Shown here: piece after piece, positions 43,297 to 51,332 of the stretch
Layout: each line of letters starts with the position of its first letter
Position numbering within the stretch: position 1 is the stretch's first letter
Assembly (NCBI RefSeq): GCF_003385455.1
Contig: NZ_QNUF01000014.1
Location: forward strand, 1-64,000
Length of the DNA stretch: 64,000 nucleotides
Direction of reading: 5' to 3'
Source: Chryseobacterium rhizosphaerae
GTDB lineage: Bacteria; Bacteroidota; Bacteroidia; Flavobacteriales; Weeksellaceae
The notes under the pieces: generated by a model
The model's database searches: none
The model's input: the letters and a program-made list of their open reading frames with translations, nothing else
What the model was told of the DNA's origin: nothing
Made by a program: the position numbers and the translations under genes

Positions 43297-44886
43297 TTAT
43301 GCAGGGGATAACCTGCGTGATTTTAAATAAAGTGCCGTACGGTTCAGATACGGAAAAAGGATAATCAATAAAAGCGCCGCAGAAAGGAGCCAGCACATCA
43401 TTTCATAATAATCCATGGCAAAACGTACATGGTCCTGGGCATTAATCTTTCCGATCATCAGCTTATGGGCGGCTTTGGCAGCATGATCTTCAAGCATTCC
43501 TTTCGCACTAAGTTTAGCGGTCTGCTTATGAAGAAAATCCTTTACAGCAGGATCTACCGCAGTCAGATGATCCTGAAAGGCATTATAGTGGCGGCTTTTT
43601 TCAAAAAGTTCAAAATAATTAATCAAAGCTATGCTGATACAGAAGCCCAGATACCGTATCGCCAGGGCCATAGCTGCAGCAGAAGGCCCTATAGCAATGG
43701 GAACTGATGATATGATAAAAATAATCGTGGGCACCATGATCAGCCCTACACCCAACCCCTGAAGAAACAACGGAATAAAATAATTGAATTCATCTGCCTG
43801 TACATCAAAAGAATAATACATCATCCCATAAAAAACAAGAAGCATTAAAAATCCGGGAATCCAGATATTCCGTATCCTCTTCTTCTGTAATACCATACAG
43901 CAGGCAATGATCACCCCGGCAATAAGCCCGGCAAGATTAAAAACATTGATATAGGAGAGATAAAAAGGATCAAAGTGTAGCTCTGTAATAAAATAATTAT
44001 TGGTAATTCCCGAAGCAAAGCGACAGATATACATTACAAAAAGAATCAGTAATCCCATTTTAAAGTTTTGATATCTGAAAACACGCAGATCGATATAAGG
44101 TCTTTTAATAGCGCGCTGGCGAATGACTGACACAACGATTAAAATACCAATTCCAATCACACTTCCCAGAATTCTGGGATCCTCAAGCCAGTAATACTCC
44201 TGTCCAAAAATCATGATATAGCCGATCAGTACCAGCATGGTACTGTAAACAGCAAAACTTTGCCAGTCCAGTTTATAAAGATGAAACCTGGCACCCGTTC
44301 TGTAGTTTGTCATTGCAAGAGTCAGAAAGAAAAGACCTGGCACATATGAAAAAATGGCTGTTTTATAAATAATATTAAAATTATATGAGTCTATAAGATC
44401 TGCCGTAATCAGGTTATTAAAAGGCAAAGCACAGATCAGAATACCAAAGAATACGGAAAAGCTGATCTCTCTTCCTCTTTCGCTGCTTAACCGTGTAAAA
44501 ATTAAGGTGAGGGAAAGATTCACATTTCCTGCAAACAGCATTCCCTGGATAAAACGTACCGGAAACAGGATATACACTTCATTCGTACCATAACAGACCA
44601 GACAGGCCATAATCTGTAAAGTCGTAAATAAAAGAAAGTATTCTTTGGCCGCAAGAAAGCTAAAAAAACGCCTCTCCAGGCAGTAAAACCCTACATATCC
44701 GGCATAAAACAAAGCTACTGAAAACTGAATATCAGCAGGTTCACACCCATAATATCCTGCTGCTGCATTCACATTAGACAGGGGCAGAAAAAATATAATG
44801 ATACCCGGGAGGGTCATGGCAAAGAGAATGATCTTGACAAGCCATTCCGGCACCCATCTTTTAAAGTAAGGAATTTTTCTAGCCAT
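43297..44886 (-). CDS. MFS drug exporter, third gene of tripartite efflux operon
   Basis: This 529-residue inner-membrane protein of the DHA2/EmrB size class has about fourteen helices, starting LVKIILFAMTLPGIIIFFLPL. MARKIPYFKRW at 44886 is preferred to a Met 9 codons upstream because its ATG overlaps the HlyD stop by 8 bases (ATGGCTAG), a normal coupling. Motif A is poorly conserved (FYAGYVGFYCLERR region), which is common in this Bacteroidetes subgroup. It should pump substrates into the HlyD-TolC duct. The regulator is presumably the divergent AraC gene at 47401. Confidence 0.85.
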   Translation of the reverse strand: MARKIPYFKRWVPEWLVKIILFAMTLPGIIIFFLPLSNVNAAAGYYGCEPADIQFSVALFYAGYVGFYCLERRFFSFLAAKEYFLLFTTLQIMACLVCYGTNEVYILFPVRFIQGMLFAGNVNLSLTLIFTRLSSERGREISFSVFFGILICALPFNNLITADLIDSYNFNIIYKTAIFSYVPGLFFLTLAMTNYRTGARFHLYKLDWQSFAVYSTMLVLIGYIMIFGQEYYWLEDPRILGSVIGIGILIVVSVIRQRAIKRPYIDLRVFRYQNFKMGLLILFVMYICRFASGITNNYFITELHFDPFYLSYINVFNLAGLIAGVIIACCMVLQKKRIRNIWIPGFLMLLVFYGMMYYSFDVQADEFNYFIPLFLQGLGVGLIMVPTIIFIISSVPIAIGPSAAAMALAIRYLGFCISIALINYFELFEKSRHYNAFQDHLTAVDPAVKDFLHKQTAKLSAKGMLEDHAAKAAHKLMIGKINAQDHVRFAMDYYEMMCWLLSAALLLIILFPYLNRTALYLKSRRLSPA

Positions 44887-45943
44887 TGGAATGCTTTTTA
44901 CCCGCATATACATTGACGTTCATTCCTAATTTCAGAATATCAATATCTTTTCTTTTACCCTCAATTCTGATACGAACCGGAATACGCTGCACAATTTTCA
45001 CATAATTCCCGGTTGAGTTATCAGGTGGCAATAATGAAAAGCTTGATCCTGTAGCAGGTGAAAGTGAAATAATCGTCCCCTGAAATTCCTGATCAGGATA
45101 AGAATCAGCGACAATTTTCACGTGATCTCCGATATGCATATCCTTGATCTGGGTTTCTTTATAATTAGCCACTACCCATTTATCCGTTTCATTATTTACA
45201 ATAAAAGCCAGGGTCTCTCCCGCATCAATCATCTGTCCTACCTCAACGGTTCGTCTTCCCATTCTTCCGTCATAAGCCGCGGTGACTACCGTATAGCTTA
45301 CATCCAGTTTATGACGGTCCAGTAATGCCTGCAGTCTTGCAATTTCGGCCTGTACAACCGTTTTTTCAGCCTGAATATCATTGATCTTCGACACAGAAGC
45401 AGCATATGCATCCTGGGAAGATTTATAATTGCTTTCATTCACCTCCAGGGTAGCTTTCACATCTTCAAGGCGTTGTTTAGTTGCAGATTCCTCGTTGTAG
45501 AGTTTCTCATATCTGTTATAATCAAGCTTCTGTTTCCAGACTTTTGCTTCATTGGCACTCACCTGAGCCTGTGCTGAAGCAGCTTCCTTTTCTGTAGTAG
45601 TGGTATTGCTCGTGAGAACTTTCAGCTGTGCACGGGCTTTCTGAAGAGCCGCCTGGGTCTGTTCCTGCTGAAGAATATATTCACGGCTGTCTATCACCAG
45701 AAGGGTATCTCCTTTTTTCACTTCCTGATTTTCTTCAAACTTGACCGCCACGATGAATCCTCCGGCTCTTGAAATAATAGGATTTACATATTCCTGAACC
45801 TGAGCATCATTGGTCTGCTCATATTGATAGTAATTGATAAGGGTAAAACCGCCCCAGACAGCAAGTCCGGCGACGATAAAAACTGAAATCCATCCTGTAA
45901 TTTTTGTAATCAGTCTGTCGGTTGGGGTATATTTTTTTTTCAT
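44879..45943 (-). CDS. HlyD/EmrA-family periplasmic adaptor
   Basis: This 354-residue adaptor starts at MKKKYTPTDRLITKIT. The frame is open for 63 more codons, but that part lies inside the TolC gene, so ATG 45943, 4 bases after that stop, is chosen. It has one N-terminal membrane helix (WISVFIVAGLAVWGGFTLI), a biotinyl-lipoyl-like hairpin (ISRAGGFIVAVKFEENQEVKKGDTLLVI region) with a long coiled coil between, and a beta-barrel (YDGRMGRRTVEVGQMIDAGETLAFI region). It joins the MFS pump to the TolC channel. Confidence 0.9.
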   Translation of the reverse strand: MKKKYTPTDRLITKITGWISVFIVAGLAVWGGFTLINYYQYEQTNDAQVQEYVNPIISRAGGFIVAVKFEENQEVKKGDTLLVIDSREYILQQEQTQAALQKARAQLKVLTSNTTTTEKEAASAQAQVSANEAKVWKQKLDYNRYEKLYNEESATKQRLEDVKATLEVNESNYKSSQDAYAASVSKINDIQAEKTVVQAEIARLQALLDRHKLDVSYTVVTAAYDGRMGRRTVEVGQMIDAGETLAFIVNNETDKWVVANYKETQIKDMHIGDHVKIVADSYPDQEFQGTIISLSPATGSSFSLLPPDNSTGNYVKIVQRIPVRIRIEGKRKDIDILKLGMNVNVYAGKKHSNG

Positions 45944-45947
45944 TGTA

Positions 45948-47270
45948 TTATAAGGTACCTGTAATATTTTGCAGTAAATAATAATTGTTTTGAGCCATGA
46001 TTCTGGCTGCTTCCAGCTCAAATTTGGTCTGAAGAAGCTGTATGTCTGCATCCAGCAGATCTGTAACCAGAGAGGCCTGATTGAAATAGGTGTTTTTGAT
46101 AATGCGGGCATTTTCTTTCGCCTGAACCACATTTATTTCAGCTACCTTAATCTGCTCAAGAGCTTCCTCATATCGTAAGTAAGCTTCTTTTACCTGCTGT
46201 CTGATTTTATCTTCCGTATTCTTATGAGCTTCTTCCTCTTTTTCAAACTCCAGGGCAGCTGCTTTTACTTTATGGGTATTATGATACAGTGAAGAGATGG
46301 AAAATGAAGCTTTTACCCCTACCACTCCCAGCGAATACCAGTCGGGATTATATGGATAAAGGAAAATCTGTGGGTTGGCATAATAAAATTCACCATACAG
46401 GCCAACTTTAGGGCTTACATTGGCTTTAACCTGCTTAAGTTTAATTTTACTTAATTCCGTTTGCTGTTCGGAAACATGATAGTCAAAAGAATGATCCATA
46501 GCCTGTTTTACATACTCTCCATAGGTGCTGCTTTCATTCCATTCATTAAACGGAGCGTCAGGCATCACCACCTGTTCATCAGGAATTCCTAAAATAATAT
46601 TCAGCTTCTGTGTGGCTATGAGAATATCATTTTCAATGGTGACCAAAGCCATTTTCCGTTTGGAAAGTTCAAGCTCTATCCGGAGAACATCACTTTTAAG
46701 AACCACTCCGTTTTTATATAAAGCCTGAATTTCTTTCAGCTGAACTTTCTGATCGGCAATATCCTGTTGGATAAGATTTCTGAAAATGAATGTTTTCTGA
46801 AGGTCAAGATAAAGGGCAGCTGTTTTGTAATGAATATCGGAAACCGCCTGCTCTTTTTGAATATCTTTAATTTTTTGAAGGGTTTGATTCTCTTTGATCT
46901 TAAGATTAAGCTTATTTCCCTGATAAATATTCAGGTAAAAATCAGCTCCCGCTCTGTAAAGGGTGTGGATTACTTCATGTTGGGTAGGTTTGGAAAAAAT
47001 TCCGTTTTCATAAATGGGAATATTGGAAGCTTTCTCGGCAGAACCTTTAACTTCAATTTCCGGAAGCCGTTCTCTTTTGGCATCTTTTACTTCAGCTTCG
47101 GCAATGTCTGCATCTATGGTATTGATTCTGATATGACGGCTGTGCTCTTCAGCTTTCTGCCATGCGTCTTTTAAGGAAAGCCGAATGGTGTCATTTCGGG
47201 GACTGCCTGCCTGAGCCGATAGCATATAGGAAGTTCCCAGTATCAGCAGTCCGGTAAGATAAATTTTCAT
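45948..47270 (-). CDS. TolC-family outer membrane efflux protein
   Basis: This 440-residue outer membrane factor starts at MKIYLTGLLILGTSYMLSA/Q. Thirteen in-frame codons upstream are not signal-like. Two OEP repeats follow, each of long helices (DIAEAEVKDAKRERLPEIEVKGSAE region, and YLDLQKTFIFRNLIQQDIADQKVQLKEIQALYKNGVVLKSDVLR region), with a conserved AxxNYYLL near the end. It is first in a three-gene operon (TolC-HlyD-MFS) with spacing of 4 bases and then an 8-base overlap. A TAAATTTG promoter box lies at 47295-47302. Confidence 0.9.
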   Translation of the reverse strand: MKIYLTGLLILGTSYMLSAQAGSPRNDTIRLSLKDAWQKAEEHSRHIRINTIDADIAEAEVKDAKRERLPEIEVKGSAEKASNIPIYENGIFSKPTQHEVIHTLYRAGADFYLNIYQGNKLNLKIKENQTLQKIKDIQKEQAVSDIHYKTAALYLDLQKTFIFRNLIQQDIADQKVQLKEIQALYKNGVVLKSDVLRIELELSKRKMALVTIENDILIATQKLNIILGIPDEQVVMPDAPFNEWNESSTYGEYVKQAMDHSFDYHVSEQQTELSKIKLKQVKANVSPKVGLYGEFYYANPQIFLYPYNPDWYSLGVVGVKASFSISSLYHNTHKVKAAALEFEKEEEAHKNTEDKIRQQVKEAYLRYEEALEQIKVAEINVVQAKENARIIKNTYFNQASLVTDLLDADIQLLQTKFELEAARIMAQNNYYLLQNITGTL

Positions 47271-47294
47271 CTGAATTTTTGAATTATTGCACTG

Positions 47295-47302
47295 CAAATT
47301 TA
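47295..47302 (-). promoter_or_regulatory. Promoter -7 box (TAAATTTG) of the efflux operon
   Basis: The minus-strand TAAATTTG is an exact match to TAnnTTTG, 24 bases before the chosen TolC start. The divergent AraC gene's box lies 65 bases away, so one operator between them could control both. Confidence 0.65.
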
Positions 47303-47366
47303 TCAGCAATCCGGAAAATATTTTTATCTAAAATAGTCAAGTTTTACATGATTCCGGCCAAATGAT

Positions 47367-47374
47367 TATATTTG
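47367..47374 (+). promoter_or_regulatory. Promoter -7 box (TATATTTG) of the AraC gene
   Basis: An exact TAnnTTTG match. Its position rules out the in-frame ATG at 47362 and supports the start at 47401. Confidence 0.7.
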
Positions 47375-47400
47375 CATTTTCATACTATTTTCAATTTCTG

Positions 47401-48213
47401 ATGGGATTAATTGCAGCGCTTCCGGATATCGATCGACATGACAAAAGTGTCTTTATTATGCACGAAAAATCAGAAAAACTGATTCCGTTTCACAAGCATA
47501 CCAAAGGGCAGCTAAGCTATGTGGAAGGCGGTATTGCCTACATTACGATAGATAACCGTACGTATGTAGTGCCCGCCAGGCATTTCTTCTGGATTCCTCA
47601 GGGAATGGAACATATCCTGGAAATCGGACATAGTGCTACAGTCCTGCGTTCCCTTTATTTTTACGCTCATGATGATATCGCGGACCCTTTTTACAGCAGA
47701 CTGGGAATTTATCCCGCATCAGAACTTTTGATTCAAATGATCAAATACACGGAAATATGGGATGAAAAACACGTTTCGGCAAAAGATGAGAATTTTGAAT
47801 TTTTGGTAGCATTAAAAAAAATCCTGCCAAAAACCCATCAACAGCCATTACCCATTATTCTTCCTGCCACTCATAATAAGCAAATGATGAAAATTGTTTC
47901 TTACCTTGAATGGAATATCGGAGAAAAACATACCCTGACCAATGTGAGTACAAGATTTGGATTGAGTGAGCGTTCCATGTCCCGTCTCTTTAAATCGGAT
48001 ATGGATATTTCCTTTCTTCAGTATCTGAAAACATTAAGAATCATCAAAGCGATTGAACTGCTTTTAAATACTGATAAGCCGATCAACGAAATTGCCGATG
48101 ATGTTGGCTATAGCTCTATTAGTGCCTTCAGTGATACTTTCCATGAGTTTACCCAATCCCGACCTTCTGATCTCAGAAAAAGCAGCAAAGCCTTCCGTAA
48201 TCCTGCAGTTTAA
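47401..48213 (+). CDS. AraC-family regulator, divergent to the efflux operon
   Basis: This 270-residue regulator has an N-terminal cupin (FHKHTKGQLSYVEGGIAYITIDNRTYVVPARHFFWIP region) with His and Glu typical of small-molecule pockets. A C-terminal AraC domain follows (LTNVSTRFGLSERSMSRLFKSDMDISFLQYL region, then INEIADDVGYSSISAFSDTFHEF). The start at 47401 is chosen because a promoter box lies across the earlier ATG. Divergent placement next to a TolC-HlyD-MFS operon suggests that it controls that pump in response to its substrate (inference). Confidence 0.88.
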   Translation: MGLIAALPDIDRHDKSVFIMHEKSEKLIPFHKHTKGQLSYVEGGIAYITIDNRTYVVPARHFFWIPQGMEHILEIGHSATVLRSLYFYAHDDIADPFYSRLGIYPASELLIQMIKYTEIWDEKHVSAKDENFEFLVALKKILPKTHQQPLPIILPATHNKQMMKIVSYLEWNIGEKHTLTNVSTRFGLSERSMSRLFKSDMDISFLQYLKTLRIIKAIELLLNTDKPINEIADDVGYSSISAFSDTFHEFTQSRPSDLRKSSKAFRNPAV

Positions 48214-48351
48214 AGAAGCTGTCCATCCTTTTCATACATCAAGAATCAAATACTAAACACATGCACCGGAAAGATGGCGAAAATTCAAAAAATTTTGACG
48301 GGGTGGTCAATTATTCTCAATTCCTATGATCTTTATCAAACTTTAAAAAAA

Positions 48352-48370
48352 TAAAAGAGTTTTTTATCTT
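48352..48370 (+). promoter_or_regulatory. Dyad motif TAAAAGA-N8-TCTT, site 1 (Rrf2 gene)
   Basis: TAAAAGA-GTTTTTTA-TCTT lies about 19 bases before the -7 box of the Rrf2 gene, over the expected -33 region. The same half-sites and 8-base spacing occur at 48865 and 50570. This fits autorepression by the Rrf2 protein. Confidence 0.6.
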
Positions 48371-48388
48371 CTATTAAAAATAAGTTTA

Positions 48389-48396
48389 TATCTTTG
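48389..48396 (+). promoter_or_regulatory. Promoter -7 box (TATCTTTG) of the Rrf2 gene
   Basis: An exact match to TAnnTTTG, 20 bases before the Rrf2 start codon. Confidence 0.75.
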
Positions 48397-48416
48397 TCCT
48401 ATAAAATTCAGAAGAA

Positions 48417-48848
48417 ATGTTTTCCAAAACCTGCGAATACGCATTAAGAGCTTTGATCTATATCGCCCAGCAGTCTAAAAACGGCAGCCGGGTTGGAATC
48501 AAAGACATAGCTAAAAGCATTAGTTCGCCTGAACATTTTATAGCCAAAATTCTACAGGATTTAAGTAGAAAAGGATTTGTTCAGTCGGCGAAAGGCCCAA
48601 ACGGAGGTTTTTATATGGATCAGCAGAATTTGAATAATACCATTGCGGATATTGTGAGAGAAATTGATGGTGACAAGCTGTTTTCAGGCTGTGGATTAGG
48701 TCTTGAACAGTGTTCTGAAACACATCCCTGCCCTCTTCATGATCAGTTTAAGAGTATCAGAACCAATCTTCGTATCATGCTGGAGAGTTCTAAAATACAG
48801 GCATTTGTCGATAATTTAGATTTAAAACTGACCTATCTTAAGACCTAA
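48417..48848 (+). CDS. Rrf2-family regulator, NsrR-like
   Basis: This 143-residue regulator has a winged HTH at the N-terminus (MFSKTCEYALRALIYIAQ, SSPEHFIAKILQDLSRKGFVQS) and three cysteines (Cys92, Cys99, Cys105 in GCGLGLEQC...HPC) placed as in the iron-sulfur ligands of NsrR and IscR. Genes immediately downstream serve nitric-oxide defence, so NO-sensing is the likely role, with the cluster lost or changed by NO to relieve repression. The shared dyad upstream of this gene and two downstream genes supports that. It heads the cluster and is transcribed toward it. Confidence 0.85.
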   Translation: MFSKTCEYALRALIYIAQQSKNGSRVGIKDIAKSISSPEHFIAKILQDLSRKGFVQSAKGPNGGFYMDQQNLNNTIADIVREIDGDKLFSGCGLGLEQCSETHPCPLHDQFKSIRTNLRIMLESSKIQAFVDNLDLKLTYLKT

Positions 48849-48864
48849 AAAAAATTTAATTAAA

Positions 48865-48884
48865 TAAAAGATAAAAAGGTCTTA
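48865..48884 (+). promoter_or_regulatory. Dyad motif TAAAAGA-N8-TCTT, site 2
   Basis: TAAAAGA-TAAAAAGG-TCTTA lies 20 bases before the membrane-protein gene. It has the same half-sites and spacing as site 1. Candidate operator for the Rrf2 protein. Confidence 0.6.
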
Positions 48885-48903
48885 ATATATTAAATAATAA
48901 AAA

Positions 48904-49356
48904 ATGAAATTATATCTTAAAAATCCTGTTGTACTGATACTGTTTTGTGTAATGGCGGGAATGTTTATGACCATTAGTTTTTTGGAAACCCCGATGAAAT
49001 TTCAGGTAGAAGGAATAACACTTTCAACAGCATTGGGATTGGGGAAACTGATGTTTGGCCTCTCCACAAAAATACAAGGTCTATTCCTTGCTTTAATTCT
49101 GATAATCATGTATATCAGCCGTAAAAACTATACAAAAACTGACTGTATGGTTCTCACGGTTTTAATGTTCATACTCCTTTTAGAACAATTTTGGATGCTT
49201 CCCGTACTCGATGCGCGGGTAGATCGTATTTCTTCGGGACTATCATTACCGGCTACTCCACTTCATGACTATTTCATCTATGCGGAAAGTGCCAAAGCAC
49301 TAACGTTAGTATTGGCTATTATTTTACAATTTAAAACTCAACCCAATGAATACTGA
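48904..49356 (+). CDS. Small membrane protein in the NO-defence cluster
   Basis: This 150-residue protein has four likely membrane helices (VVLILFCVMAGMFMTISFL, FGLSTKIQGLFLALILIIMYI, CMVLTVLMFILLLEQFWMLPV, and the C-terminal ESAKALTLVLAIILQF). It is of an unnamed type often seen near nitric-oxide genes in Bacteroidetes. Its stop overlaps the methyltransferase start by 11 bases. It is preceded by dyad site 2. The role is not known. Confidence 0.7.
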   Translation: MKLYLKNPVVLILFCVMAGMFMTISFLETPMKFQVEGITLSTALGLGKLMFGLSTKIQGLFLALILIIMYISRKNYTKTDCMVLTVLMFILLLEQFWMLPVLDARVDRISSGLSLPATPLHDYFIYAESAKALTLVLAIILQFKTQPNEY

Positions 49357-50122
49357 AAATATTGAAAAAATGTCCGGTCACTGGCTGCTGGCCAGGATTG
49401 GTAAAAAAGTTCTTCGCCCGGGAGGCCTGATGCTTACGGAAAAAATGCTGAGCATGTTACATATTACTCCTGATGATGATGTCGTGGAGTTGGCTCCGGG
49501 ACTTGGTTATACAGCACGTCTCACCTTAAAAAACAATCCTAAATCTTATACAGGAATTGATGCTGAACAACGAGTAACAGATCATTTGAATAAGGAATTC
49601 AGGCAAACTTCTGCAAAATTTCAATCTGGGAATGCCGCCCACACTTCATTACCGGAGCAGTCCGCTGACAAAGTCTATGGAGAAGCACTATTGAGTATGC
49701 ATGCTGACCACAGAAAATCTGAAATTATAAAGGAGGCTTCCCGAATTTTAAAGCCTAAAGGATATTACGCAATCCATGAACTGGCACTGGCACCAGATAC
49801 TTTAGATGATGGTATAAAACTGCATATTCAGAAAGACCTGGCTTCGGCCATTAAAGTAAATGCCCGTCCATTAACTGTTTCAGAATGGACCCATCTCCTG
49901 GAAAAGGAAGGTTTTACCATTAAAAAAATAGAAACGGCTCCTATGCATCTTTTAGAACCCCAAAGAATCATCAGTGATGAAGGGTTCCGGGGATTTCTGA
50001 AAATTGTAGGTAATCTCATGATCCAACCTGATATACGATCCAGAGTACTACGAATGAGAAAAACATTTAAAAAATATGAAGACTGCCTTTGTGCTGTATC
50101 TATTCTCGCTCAGAAAATTTAA
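49346..50122 (+). CDS. SAM-dependent methyltransferase
   Basis: This 258-residue class I methyltransferase has the SAM-binding motif VVELAPGLGYTARLTL, the acidic residue after strand 2 (YTGIDAEQRVTDHL), and the later AADKVYGEALLSMHA and LKPKGYYAIHEL segments. The substrate is unknown. It overlaps the upstream membrane gene and is followed 9 bases later by the cytochrome gene, so it sits inside the NO-responsive transcript. Methyltransferases of this kind are found beside Ric/NorZ genes in other Flavobacteriia (recalled). Confidence 0.8.
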   Translation: MNTENIEKMSGHWLLARIGKKVLRPGGLMLTEKMLSMLHITPDDDVVELAPGLGYTARLTLKNNPKSYTGIDAEQRVTDHLNKEFRQTSAKFQSGNAAHTSLPEQSADKVYGEALLSMHADHRKSEIIKEASRILKPKGYYAIHELALAPDTLDDGIKLHIQKDLASAIKVNARPLTVSEWTHLLEKEGFTIKKIETAPMHLLEPQRIISDEGFRGFLKIVGNLMIQPDIRSRVLRMRKTFKKYEDCLCAVSILAQKI

Positions 50123-50131
50123 ATCAATATT

Positions 50132-50554
50132 ATGAAAACACAATTCTTACATACCGCCATTATATTCAGCTTATCTTTATTTTGTTTTTCCTGTTCCAGC
50201 AAGGATACCACCCCGATTCCACAACCCGTTCCTTATACTGAACAACCCGCTCCACAGCCAGCTGAAACTCCGGCTCCTCCTGTTTCTAGTAATACTTCCG
50301 GCGATCCGGGCCTGAAACTGATAGAAGGAGCAGATTGCCTTGCCTGCCATAAAATAGATGCCAAATTAATAGGACCTTCCTATCAGGATGTAGCGGCAAA
50401 GTATACAGACGCAGATATGGATCAATTGGCACAAAAAATCATTGAGGGCGGAAAAGGAAATTGGGGTGATATCCCGATGACCCCTCATGAAGGCCTCAAT
50501 AAAGATGATGCTAAACAAATGGTGAAATATATCCTTTCCCTAAAAAAACAGTAA
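50132..50554 (+). CDS. Monohaem c-type cytochrome, lipoprotein
   Basis: This 140-residue lipoprotein has a signal ending LFCFSC, a Pro/Ala/Thr-rich linker (PIPQPVPYTEQPAPQPAE) and a class I cytochrome c domain (about 58-140). The haem motif is CLACH (Cys69, Cys72, His73), and a likely axial Met lies in DIPMTPHEG. It resembles cytochrome c-551/552. Lying just before ric and norZ, it probably carries electrons to periplasmic or membrane NO/N-oxide reactions. Quinol-type NorZ does not need it, so its partner is open. Confidence 0.85.
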   Translation: MKTQFLHTAIIFSLSLFCFSCSSKDTTPIPQPVPYTEQPAPQPAETPAPPVSSNTSGDPGLKLIEGADCLACHKIDAKLIGPSYQDVAAKYTDADMDQLAQKIIEGGKGNWGDIPMTPHEGLNKDDAKQMVKYILSLKKQ

Positions 50555-50569
50555 AAAAATTTAAAATAA

Positions 50570-50589
50570 TAAAAGACAAAAAAGTATTA
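50570..50589 (+). promoter_or_regulatory. Dyad motif TAAAAGA-N8-TATT, site 3 (ric)
   Basis: TAAAAGA-CAAAAAAG-TATTA lies 4 bases before the ric start codon. The left half-site and spacing match sites 1 and 2, while the right half-site has one change. Confidence 0.55.
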
Positions 50590-50593
50590 TATT

Positions 50594-51319
50594 ATGAATA
50601 CAAAAACAGACTTAATAGGAAATATGGTGGCTGAAGACTTCAGAACAGCTGCTGTTTTTAAAAGACATGGAATAGATTTCTGCTGTAAAGGCGGAAGAAC
50701 AATAGAGGAAGCCTGTACTCCTAAAAAACTTGATCCGGAAAAGGTTTATGCCGAACTGGAATCTTTACCGGCAAATGAAGGCGGCTCCATTGATTTTGGC
50801 AGCTGGCCTCTCGATCTTCTGGCAGATTATATTGAAAAGACACATCACCGTTATGTAGAGGAAAAAACACCGGTTTTACAGGCTTTTCTGGATAAATTAT
50901 GCAAAGTTCACGGGGGCAGACATCCGGAATTATTTGAAATCAATACGCTATTCAATGAATCTGCCCATGACCTGGCAGCTCATATGAAAAAAGAGGAGTT
51001 TATCCTGTTTCCTTTTGTAAGAAATATGATGAAAGCCAAAATATCGGGAGGGTCCCTTCAGCATCCGGCTTTTGGAACAGTGGAAAATCCGGTCAGCATG
51101 ATGCAGCATGAGCACAGTGTAGAAGGAGACCGTTTCAGAAGAATTGCGGAGATAACCCATGAATATCTTCCCCCGGCTGATGCCTGCAATACTTACAAAG
51201 TAGCTTTTGCCATGCTTCAGGATTTTGAAAATGACCTGCACAAGCATATCCACCTGGAAAATAATATCCTCTTCCCGAAAGCCATCCAACTGGAAAAAGA
51301 ATGTACTGTTGAATCTTAA
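50594..51319 (+). CDS. ric: Iron-sulfur cluster repair di-iron protein (Ric/ScdA/YtfE)
   Basis: This 241-residue protein has an N-terminal ScdA domain (MVAEDFRTAAVFKRHGIDFCCKGGRTIEEAC) with the paired Cys. A hemerythrin-like four-helix domain follows, whose His and Glu ligands lie in YIEKTHHRYV, CKVHGGRHPEL, AHMKKEEFILFPF, MMQHEHSVEGDRF and HKHIHLENNILFPKA. The family repairs iron-sulfur clusters damaged by NO. It sits between the cytochrome and norZ genes, and its own dyad site suggests control by the Rrf2 regulator. Confidence 0.92.
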   Translation: MNTKTDLIGNMVAEDFRTAAVFKRHGIDFCCKGGRTIEEACTPKKLDPEKVYAELESLPANEGGSIDFGSWPLDLLADYIEKTHHRYVEEKTPVLQAFLDKLCKVHGGRHPELFEINTLFNESAHDLAAHMKKEEFILFPFVRNMMKAKISGGSLQHPAFGTVENPVSMMQHEHSVEGDRFRRIAEITHEYLPPADACNTYKVAFAMLQDFENDLHKHIHLENNILFPKAIQLEKECTVES

Positions 51320-51332
51320 AAAAACACACGGA

